In this document: piece after piece, positions 48,209 through 54,756 of the stretch
Position numbering within the stretch: position 1 is the stretch's first letter
Layout: every line of letters starts with the position of its first letter
NCBI RefSeq assembly: GCF_030128875.1
Contig: NZ_CP124620.1
Coordinates: 1,426,001-1,490,000, forward strand
Origin: Stenotrophomonas sp. BIO128-Bstrain
GTDB taxonomy: Bacteria; Pseudomonadota; Gammaproteobacteria; Xanthomonadales; Xanthomonadaceae
DNA length: 64,000 nucleotides
Reading direction: 5' to 3'
Notes under the pieces: generated by a model
Told to the model about the DNA's origin: nothing
Database searches by the model: none
Seen by the model: only the letters and a program-made list of their open reading frames with translations
Made by a program: the position numbers and the translations under genes

Positions 48209-48886
48209 TTAGTGGGTGCGAAGCGCTGCAAGCAGGCCTTCGATCGGTTGAAAACGAATATCCAGCTCGGCCAGCAGCAGGCTCTGCATGTCGCGGCGGA
48301 ACACCTCCAGCCAGGCCGCGTCGCTGCCGGCGTCGCGCAGGCGCTCGAAATGCACCCCGAGCAGCACCGGCACCTTGGCCAACAGGGCGTGTTCGCGGGC
48401 GCTGAGGGTCTGCTCCATCAGCGCGTCCACCTCGGCCAGCCGCGCCAGCTCGGGTGAGCGGCGGGTCAGCATGTCGCGCAGCCGCCCGCGCAGGCGGCTG
48501 GTGGCGCCGAGCATGGAACGCTGCGCGGTAACGTAGCGCTCGCGGTACACGGCGAATTCGATGGGCGCTTCGGTCGCTTCGGCCTCGACCGCGCGCCGAA
48601 CCGGCCTGGAAGGCTCAGGTTCCTGAACAATGGTGGCTTCCAGCGCCGCGCGGATCCGTTGGCATTCCACATCCTCGTCGGCATCGAAATCCGGCCCCTC
48701 CACCGCAGGCGGCAGCCGCCCATCGAGCGCCTTGGACAAGGTCACCGCCCGCGTCCAGTCCACCCATTCGCTGAGCCGGTCCGACAGGGCCGGGCCCGTC
48801 GAGGACAGGTTGCTTTCAGCCAGACGGGCCAGCAGCCGGATGAAGGCCGGGCCCGGGACAGGCGTCCGTTGCGCGGTTTTGGCCAT
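48209..48886 (-). CDS. DUF3348-family protein, first gene of the MotAB-like operon
   Basis: A 225-residue soluble, mostly helical protein of unknown function. Conserved-looking parts are SDRLSEWVDWTRAVTLSKAL near the N-terminus, YRERYVTAQRSMLGATSRLR in the middle and VDALMEQTLSAREHALLAKV followed by LGVHFERLR at the end; the middle is an acidic spacer. No signal peptide. The start at 48886 has GGAA five bases upstream; the longer ORF start (49009) would pull in low-complexity sequence. It precedes the channel gene by 10 bases, so the protein is probably a cytosolic partner of the tail. Confidence 0.84.
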   Translation of the reverse strand: MAKTAQRTPVPGPAFIRLLARLAESNLSSTGPALSDRLSEWVDWTRAVTLSKALDGRLPPAVEGPDFDADEDVECQRIRAALEATIVQEPEPSRPVRRAVEAEATEAPIEFAVYRERYVTAQRSMLGATSRLRGRLRDMLTRRSPELARLAEVDALMEQTLSAREHALLAKVPVLLGVHFERLRDAGSDAAWLEVFRRDMQSLLLAELDIRFQPIEGLLAALRTH

Positions 48887-48975
48887 TGTTCCGGTTAAAA
48901 CGGCGAATTTTACACCGTAATGGCCGCGGGCCGCCGGCGCGCAGGGTTCAGCCACGGCGCCGAGCGCTCCCGGCG

Positions 48976-49002
48976 CTGCCAGCACTGCCAGCATTGCCAG
49001 CA
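48976..49002. repeat. Three 9-bp tandem repeats
   Basis: CTGCCAGCA, CTGCCAGCA, TTGCCAGCA in the 153-base gap between the DUF3348 gene start and the end of the aldo/keto reductase gene. Probably a minor slippage repeat; it would lie in or near the promoter of the MotAB-like operon. Confidence 0.7.
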
Positions 49003-49039
49003 CTGGCATGATCTTCGTCAGCGGCGGCTGTGCGCCAAC

Positions 49040-50038
49040 TCAGTCGATCGGCAACGGCGCGTGCGGCGAGACCAGGCCCTGTTCGCGCAACGCGCTCCAG
49101 AACGCCGGCGGAATCGCGACCTTGGCCAACGCGAGATTCTCTGCGATGCGGCCGGGCTGGCTGGCACCGGGAATCACGCCCGCCACGGCCGGGTGCGCCA
49201 GCGGGAACTGCAGCGCCGCCGCACGGATGTCCACGCCGAACTGCGCGCCTACCTGCTGCAGGCGCCCGACCCGATGCAGCACGTCGGTACCGGCCATCTG
49301 GTACTCGTAATGCGCGCCGCCAGCGAGAATGCCGGAGTTGTATGGACCACCGACCACGATGCGGGCGCCACGCGCTTCGGCGGCCGGCATCAGGCCGGCC
49401 AGTGCCTCATCATGATCCAGCAGGGTGTAGCGCCCGGCGAGCACGAAGCCATCGGGGTCGGCCTGCTGCAACGCCATCACGCAGGGCTCGACCCGGTTGA
49501 CGCCCAGGCCCCAACCCTTGATGACCCCCTCCTCGCGCAGCCGGGTCAGCGCGGTCGCGGCGCCGGACAGGGCCTGGTGGAACACGGCGCGCCAGTTCTC
49601 GCCATGGAAATCCCTGGCCGGGTCGTGGATCCAGACGATGTCCAGGCGGTCCGTCTTCAGGCGTTTCAAGCTTTCTTCGATGGCGCGCAACGTACCGTCG
49701 GCGCTGTAGTCATAGACGATCTTGTTGGACAGGCCATGCTCGAACAGGCCGCCTTTCTCGCCGAGGTCGCGGCTGGCGGCGTCTTCGGTTTCATCCAGCA
49801 GACGGCGGCCGACCTTGGTGCTCAGCACATAGGCATCGCGCGGGTAGTGCTGCAGCGCTTCGCCAAGCCGCCGTTCGGCCAGGCCGGCGCCATACAGCGG
49901 GGCGGCGTCGAAGTAGCGGATGCCCTGGTCCCAGGCGGCGTGAACGGTCGCCAGTGCCTCCTGTTCGGGAATGGCGCGGTACATGTTGCCGAGGGGCGCG
50001 GTGCCGAAGCCAACACGGCCGGGAAGGTGAATGCTCAT
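49040..50038 (-). CDS. Aldo/keto reductase (aldose/L-fucose dehydrogenase type)
   Basis: A 332-residue NAD(P)-dependent (beta/alpha)8 oxidoreductase. Catalytic tetrad: Asp44 and Tyr49 in FDAAPLYGAGLAE, Lys75 in VLSTKVGRRL and His138 in DIVWIHDP. GAGLAERRLGEAL and the following EKGGLFEHGLSNKIVYDYS place it near D-threo-aldose 1-dehydrogenase and L-fucose or pyridoxal dehydrogenases. Start at 50038 (MSIHLPGRVGFG). Divergent from the esterase gene with 174 bases between. Substrate not determinable. Confidence 0.9.
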   Translation of the reverse strand: MSIHLPGRVGFGTAPLGNMYRAIPEQEALATVHAAWDQGIRYFDAAPLYGAGLAERRLGEALQHYPRDAYVLSTKVGRRLLDETEDAASRDLGEKGGLFEHGLSNKIVYDYSADGTLRAIEESLKRLKTDRLDIVWIHDPARDFHGENWRAVFHQALSGAATALTRLREEGVIKGWGLGVNRVEPCVMALQQADPDGFVLAGRYTLLDHDEALAGLMPAAEARGARIVVGGPYNSGILAGGAHYEYQMAGTDVLHRVGRLQQVGAQFGVDIRAAALQFPLAHPAVAGVIPGASQPGRIAENLALAKVAIPPAFWSALREQGLVSPHAPLPID

Positions 50039-50212
50039 GTGGGGGTGGGTACGAAGCGGAAGGCCGCCCAGTCTGGGCGCGGCGCTCTGGCTCAAACAGC
50101 CGTCGATGGGCGAAAGAGTGTTGCGCGGCGGGCAAGGATCAGCCTGGCTTGCGCGCCGTGGCAACGACGCAGCAGCTATTCTGTCGCCCGATTTCTCAGC
50201 GGAGTGCAGCAG

Positions 50213-51322
50213 ATGGGTTGGACAGTAAAGCTCGCGCCGCTGGCGCTGTTGGTGGCGGCCAGCGGTGCGACCGCCGCCGCGCCCGTGCCGGCGACCGCCG
50301 AAGGGGTCCGGAACGTGCCTGGGTTTGCGCTGCCGCTCTCGCCATATCTGAGCCCGGAAGCACAGGCAGCCATGCGCAGCGCCGTCGTCAACGGTGATCC
50401 GGTCGCGAAGATGGATAACGCCACCGTGCTCAAAGAGCTGGCGACGATACGCAAGGGCGCCGATGACTGGGCCTACGGCGAGATCAAGGCGCTGCGCGAG
50501 CGCTATCCGGTCGAGCTGCACCACGAAACCTGGAACGGGGTGCCGGTGGTGCGGGTCGAGCCGCGCAGCGCGCCGGCCGATCCGGCGCAGCGTCGTCTGC
50601 TGATCGAGCTGCACGGTGGTGCATTCGTGTTCGGCCGCGCCGACAGCATCGGTTTGCTCGAGGCGATCCCGGTCGCGGCGATGACCGGTGCCACGGTTGT
50701 CGCCGTGGAGTATCGGCAGGGACCGGAGCATCGGTTCCCCGCCGCCAGTGGGGACGTGGCGGCGGTCTACCGCGCGGCACTGGAAACGCGGCCCGCAGCG
50801 CATATCGGCGTGTTCGGCTGCTCGGCTGGCGGCGTGCTCACCGGCGAATCGCTGGCGTGGTTCGCCAAGGAAAAACTGCCGATGCCAGCGGCGGCCGGGC
50901 TGTTCTGCGCCGGCGGCGATGCGCGTTACGGCGGCGATTCGCGCTACGTGGCCGCTGCCGTCACCGATGCACTGCTGCCGCACGCCGATGGCAGCCTGCC
51001 GATCATGGAAGACCTCTACTACGGCCCGGTGGACTTCCGTGACCCGCTGGTGTCGCCGGTCTTCTCCGATGCGGTGCTCGCGCAGTTTCCGCCGACGCTG
51101 TTCATCACTGCAACGCGGGCAGCCGAGCTGAGCAACGTTTCCTATACCCATTCGCGGCTGGTGGACCTGGGGCGCCAGTCGGACCTGCACGTCTGGGACG
51201 GGCTGGGCCACGCCTTCCACCTCGACGCCCGGCTGCCGGAAAGCCAGCAGGCGTACCGGGTGATGGCGCGCTTCTTCGCCCGGCACCTGGACATGGCCCT
51301 GCCCGGACCGCCCGCGGAGTAG
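50213..51322 (+). CDS. Secreted HSL-family alpha/beta hydrolase (esterase)
   Basis: A 369-residue hydrolase with an N-terminal signal peptide (hydrophobic 8-22, cut near AAA). Oxyanion motif ELHGGAFVFG (HGG 134-136), nucleophile Ser204 in FGCSAGG and catalytic His333 in GLGHAFHLD place it in the hormone-sensitive-lipase group. The acid position, usually Asp in a GTRDxL context, reads TATRAAELSNV, so Glu305 may serve or the acid lies elsewhere; this is a real departure from the textbook triad. Start ATG 50213 has GGAG about nine bases before it. Likely acts on short-chain or aryl esters in the periplasm. Confidence 0.88.
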   Translation: MGWTVKLAPLALLVAASGATAAAPVPATAEGVRNVPGFALPLSPYLSPEAQAAMRSAVVNGDPVAKMDNATVLKELATIRKGADDWAYGEIKALRERYPVELHHETWNGVPVVRVEPRSAPADPAQRRLLIELHGGAFVFGRADSIGLLEAIPVAAMTGATVVAVEYRQGPEHRFPAASGDVAAVYRAALETRPAAHIGVFGCSAGGVLTGESLAWFAKEKLPMPAAAGLFCAGGDARYGGDSRYVAAAVTDALLPHADGSLPIMEDLYYGPVDFRDPLVSPVFSDAVLAQFPPTLFITATRAAELSNVSYTHSRLVDLGRQSDLHVWDGLGHAFHLDARLPESQQAYRVMARFFARHLDMALPGPPAE

Positions 51323-51335
51323 GGTGCGACGGGGC

Positions 51336-51375
51336 TGCATACACGATGCATACATCCGTATGCACTGCGCATACA
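51336..51375. promoter_or_regulatory. Cluster of four TGCATACA-like elements
   Basis: TGCATACA at 51336 and 51347, its reverse GTATGCA at 51358 and CGCATACA at 51368: four copies about 11 bases apart, the last two forming a dyad GTATGC-ACTGC-GCATAC (51358-51374). They fill the upstream region of the host-attachment-protein gene. Spacing of one helical turn suggests cooperative protein binding. Confidence 0.45.
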
Positions 51376-51435
51376 TTCGGTTGCCTACGGTGGAACCCGA
51401 GTGCACCCGCGCTCGGTTTTCCCCATAAGGAGTAG

Positions 51436-51852
51436 ATGATGAGTCAGCAGATTCCCGAAGGTACCCTGGTCGTTGTAGCCGATGGCGGCTCGGCCCGCGT
51501 GTTCACCAACGTCGGCACCGCGCACAAGCTGCAGCTCAAGCAGGAAGGGGAACTGCAGCTGCAGGCCGTGAGCGATACCGGCGCGTCCGGGCAGGGCCCG
51601 TCCGGCTCGGTGCCGCAGGAGATGACCATCTCCCAGCTCAACGAGGCCACGTTTGCCAAGCAGGTGGCGGCACAGTTGAATGAAGACGCGTTGAAGAACC
51701 GCTACGCGCACCTGATCCTGATCGCCGATCCGCAGACCCTGGGCCGTATCCGTCCGCTGCTGCACAAGGAAACGCAGGAGCGCCTGCTCAAGGATCTCGC
51801 CAAGGACTTCACCAATGCGCCACTGGAGGATATCCAGCGCGCCCTGTCCTGA
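51436..51852 (+). CDS. Host-attachment-family protein
   Basis: A 138-residue soluble protein. LVVVADGGSARVFTNVG at the start, a central linker, then AHLILIADPQTLGRIRPLLH and ERLLKDLAKDFTNAPLEDIQ are characteristic of the 'host attachment protein' family first noted in Agrobacterium and related in fold to release-factor-like domains. Function is not settled. The Shine-Dalgarno AAGGAG (51427-51432) suits the second ATG at 51439 better than 51436, so the mature protein probably begins MSQQIPEG. A thioredoxin gene follows 10 bases later. Confidence 0.88.
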   Translation: MMSQQIPEGTLVVVADGGSARVFTNVGTAHKLQLKQEGELQLQAVSDTGASGQGPSGSVPQEMTISQLNEATFAKQVAAQLNEDALKNRYAHLILIADPQTLGRIRPLLHKETQERLLKDLAKDFTNAPLEDIQRALS

Positions 51853-51862
51853 GACACCGCCC

Positions 51863-52192
51863 ATGGCCTTCGCCCGCGAATACAGCCCGTCCGACATCAC
51901 CCGTGCCGACATCGACGCGGGCAGCGGATGGATGCTGCTGGAATTCGGCACCGGTTGGTGCGGCCATTGCAGCGCCGCCCAGCCACTGCTGCAGAAGTTT
52001 CTCGGTGGCTATGACGCGACGCACCTGAAGGTCGAGGACGGGAAGGGGCGGCCACTGGGCCGCTCCTTTGCCGTGAAACTCTGGCCGACCGTGATCCTGC
52101 TGCGCGATGGCCAGGAGATCGCCCGCGCGGTACGGCCGCATGAGCGCGAGGATCTGGCGCCGCTGATTGATGCGCTGGAACGCGGTCCGTAA
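51863..52192 (+). CDS. Thioredoxin-family protein (WCGHC)
   Basis: A 109-residue cytosolic thioredoxin-like protein: LLEFGTGWCGHCSAAQPLLQ with Cys33 and Cys36, and a cis-proline loop KLWPTVILLRDG. The WCGHC site is more oxidising than WCGPC and more usual in disulfide isomerase-like proteins. No signal peptide. Start at 51863 lies 10 bases after the preceding stop, so it is co-transcribed with the host-attachment-family gene. Confidence 0.9.
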   Translation: MAFAREYSPSDITRADIDAGSGWMLLEFGTGWCGHCSAAQPLLQKFLGGYDATHLKVEDGKGRPLGRSFAVKLWPTVILLRDGQEIARAVRPHEREDLAPLIDALERGP

Positions 52193-52584
52193 CGGAAGGA
52201 TGCGGGTCGCGCAGGCCAGCAGGATGCGTCCTCCGATACGTGCATTGGCGCGCAGTACGCCGCGATTTGGACCTGCTGCGCCTGCGTGCGTTCATCACAT
52301 GAAAGACCGCTGAAAACGCCTGAAACAGGCTGTTCCACGCGCTCCGGACGAGCAGCGAGGGGAACGCCGGCGTCATTTGTAGTATCATGGTCCGCTTGAT
52401 CACCCCCGGGCCATTGCCCGCTTCCGGGTCATCCATCCCGCAGCGTCGCTGAGTCCACGCGGCCGTCCGGGATCGTCTGTTGCAACCCCTCTTCGCGCGT
52501 CGCGCCGTGTCATCAGAGGCGGTATTTCCTGTGCCGTGCGCGGGACCTCGGGCGCCGTGATGGCCTGCTTCCAGGAGAAAGCAG
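52193..52584 (+). other. 392-base gap before the ProP-type gene
   Basis: No convincing gene. A -10-like TAGTAT or TATCAT (52380-52388) occurs without a good -35, and a ribosome site CAGGAGAAAGCAG directly precedes the next start. If transcription begins near 52390 the transporter has a leader of about 190 bases. Small overlapping ORFs here have no protein character. Confidence 0.5.
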
Positions 52585-54072
52585 ATGCAGGACCTGCATG
52601 CCGCACATGCCCATTTCGGCTGGTTCAAACGCCGCCGCCAGATGCACGTCGACGAAGTCACCGTCGTTGATCGCCCGATGCTGAAGAAGGCGGTGGGTGC
52701 GGCCGCACTCGGCAACGCGATGGAGTGGTTTGATTTCGGTGTCTATGGCTATCTCGCCGTCACGCTGGGTCACGTGTTCTTCCCCGACAGCAGCCCGACC
52801 GCGCAGCTGATCGCTACCTTCGCCACCTTCACCGTGGCCTTCCTGGTGCGTCCACTGGGCGGGCTGGTGTTCGGGCCACTCGGCGACAAGTACGGCCGCC
52901 AGAAAGTGCTGGCCTTCACCATGATCCTGATGGCGCTGGGCACCTTCAGCATCGGCTTGATTCCCTCCTATGACCGCATCGGCATCTGGGCTCCGGCACT
53001 GCTGCTGCTTGCCCGGATCGTGCAGGGCTTCTCCACCGGTGGCGAGTACGGGGGTGCGGCGACCTTCATCGCCGAGTACTCGACCGACCGCAACCGCGGC
53101 CTGATGGGCAGCTGGCTCGAGTTCGGCACGCTGGGCGGCTACATCGCCGGCGCGGGCACGGTCACCGCGCTGCACATGGCGCTGAGCAGCACGCAGATGC
53201 TGGACTGGGGCTGGCGCATTCCGTTCCTGGTGGCCGGTCCGCTGGGCCTGCTCGGCCTGTACATGCGCATGAAGCTGGAAGAGACGCCGGCGTTCCGTGC
53301 GTACGCCGAAGAGGCCGAAAAGCGCGATCACGAACGCCCCGGCCTGGGTGCGCTGTTCCGCGTGCATTGGGTGCAGCTGCTGATCTGCGTTGGCCTGGTG
53401 CTGGTGTTCAACGTCACCGATTACATGCTGCTGACCTACATGCCCAGCTACCTCAGCGTGACGATGGGCTATGCCGAGAGCAAGGGGCTGCTGCTGATCA
53501 TCATCGTGATGCTGGTGATGATGCCGCTCAATGTGCTGGGCGGGTTGTTCAGTGATCGCCTGGGCCGCCGCCCGATGATCATCGGTGCCTGCATCGCCTT
53601 GTTCCTGCTGGCGATCCCCTGCCTGAAGCTGGTCGGCAGCGGCAATGACTGGTTGATCTTCCTGGGCCTGATGCTGCTTGGCGTGGCGCTGGTGTGCTTC
53701 ACCAGCTCGATGCCGTCCACGCTGCCGGCACTGTTCTATACCCCGGTGCGCTACAGCGCGCTGTCGATCGCCTTCAATGTGTCGGTCTCGCTGTTTGGTG
53801 GCACCACGCCGCTGGTCACTGCGTGGCTGGTGGAGCGTACCGGTGATCCGCTGGTGCCGGCGTATTACCTGATGGGGGCGGCGGTGATCGGTGTGATCAC
53901 CATGCTGTTCGTGCGCGAGACCGCCGGCATGCCGCTGCGGGGGTCGCCGCCGGCGGTGGCCAGCGAAGCCGAAGCCCGTGCCCTGATGCGCAGCGATGAG
54001 CCGGTCACGGTGGATGCGACCCAGCCCACGCTGCCGGTGGCAGCGGTGCCGGAAGACGCGCGCCCGGCGTGA
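52585..54072 (+). CDS. proP: ProP-type proline/glycine betaine:H+ symporter
   Basis: A 495-residue major-facilitator transporter of the metabolite:H+ symporter family that takes up osmoprotectants. Signature stretches are GNAMEWFDFGVYGYLAVTLG, RPLGGLVFGPLGDKYGRQKV, IGLIPSYDRIGIWAPALLLL and GFSTGGEYGGAATFIAEYS, nearly as in ProP. Twelve membrane segments are evident. The C-terminal tail is Ala/Pro-rich and lacks the antiparallel coiled coil of E. coli ProP, so osmotic tuning may differ. GGAG lies before the ATG. Confidence 0.9.
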   Translation: MQDLHAAHAHFGWFKRRRQMHVDEVTVVDRPMLKKAVGAAALGNAMEWFDFGVYGYLAVTLGHVFFPDSSPTAQLIATFATFTVAFLVRPLGGLVFGPLGDKYGRQKVLAFTMILMALGTFSIGLIPSYDRIGIWAPALLLLARIVQGFSTGGEYGGAATFIAEYSTDRNRGLMGSWLEFGTLGGYIAGAGTVTALHMALSSTQMLDWGWRIPFLVAGPLGLLGLYMRMKLEETPAFRAYAEEAEKRDHERPGLGALFRVHWVQLLICVGLVLVFNVTDYMLLTYMPSYLSVTMGYAESKGLLLIIIVMLVMMPLNVLGGLFSDRLGRRPMIIGACIALFLLAIPCLKLVGSGNDWLIFLGLMLLGVALVCFTSSMPSTLPALFYTPVRYSALSIAFNVSVSLFGGTTPLVTAWLVERTGDPLVPAYYLMGAAVIGVITMLFVRETAGMPLRGSPPAVASEAEARALMRSDEPVTVDATQPTLPVAAVPEDARPA

Positions 54073-54092
54073 TCGGACCCGTTTCTTTGCAA

Positions 54093-54111
54093 GAAGTTTC
54101 ATATCAACTTC
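54093..54111. promoter_or_regulatory. Dyad upstream of the secreted orphan
   Basis: GAAGTT-TCATATC-AACTTC, a 6-bp inverted repeat with 7-base spacer in the AT-richer gap after the ProP-type gene. Possible operator for the following gene; no regulator can be named. Confidence 0.25.
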
Positions 54112-54211
54112 GGCGCTGGACGGGCAGATTACGATCCATCCACATCGGCTGGTGAATCCAGATTGATGGTTATCGGCGCCTCGCCCCAGGGCTGGCAGAA
54201 GCAGGAGCGTT

Positions 54212-54658
54212 ATGAGAGTTCTCCCGACGTCGTGCTGGGGCATGCTGGTCATGGTGTTCACGGCAATCCACGCAGATCCGGTGACCGCAACCCCGTGGGG
54301 ATGGCAAGGAGACGGCGTGGTGAAAGTGACCGAGGGCCGGCCGGCCATCTGCATACCGGGCGACGCAAAGAAGGATTTCTCCGTCGAATCGGTATGGCTC
54401 ATCCACGAGAGCGGTACTGACAGAAAGCTTGTCTGGAGTCTCAAGGCATCGGCGCCATCGGGACGTTTCGTATTGAGGCCTGGCCAGTGCCTGCCGTACG
54501 GTGCTGTGCTCCACGGTTATATCCAGGAGGTCCCGGCGCAGGCTCTCACGGAAGCCGGGCGCTACACCTTCCGTCTGAATGCGGATGCCGTGAGGCGAAC
54601 AGATCCTGCCTCCTACTGGGGAAGTTTCTGCCTGAAACCGGGCGGGGGCCTTTGCTGA
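54212..54658 (+). CDS. Secreted protein of unknown function (148 aa)
   Basis: A 148-residue exported protein: N-terminal hydrophobic signal (MRVLPTSCWGMLVMVFTAIH), then a compact beta-rich domain with four cysteines or so (AICIPGDAKK, PGQCLPYG, GSFCLKPGGGLC at the very end). CAGGAGCGTT precedes the ATG. I do not recognise a named family; similar small secreted proteins with two disulfides are common in Stenotrophomonas. It stands alone between the ProP-type and mannosidase genes. Confidence 0.75.
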   Translation: MRVLPTSCWGMLVMVFTAIHADPVTATPWGWQGDGVVKVTEGRPAICIPGDAKKDFSVESVWLIHESGTDRKLVWSLKASAPSGRFVLRPGQCLPYGAVLHGYIQEVPAQALTEAGRYTFRLNADAVRRTDPASYWGSFCLKPGGGLC

Positions 54659-54733
54659 GCCTGCGCTTCAGAAGGCTCCCACCCGCACCGCAACATGTCA
54701 GCCCGATCGGCCAGTGCTAGGATCAACCTCACC

Positions 54734-54751
54734 TGAATCGATCTAAATTCA
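54734..54751 (+). promoter_or_regulatory. Weak dyad before the mannosidase gene
   Basis: TGAAT-N8-ATTCA (54734-54751) with an internal ATCGAT, reminiscent of LacI-family operators, only six bases before the mannosidase ATG. Related glycan genes in xanthomonads are LacI-controlled, but no regulator gene is near. Tentative. Confidence 0.25.
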
Positions 54752-54756
54752 ACGCC

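Noticed and set aside
44554..48886. Calling the MotAB-like operon a Zorya system
   Set aside because: ZorA- and ZorB-like features are present, but no ZorC, ZorD helicase or ZorE nuclease is encoded nearby, so it is described as Zorya-related only in its motor part.
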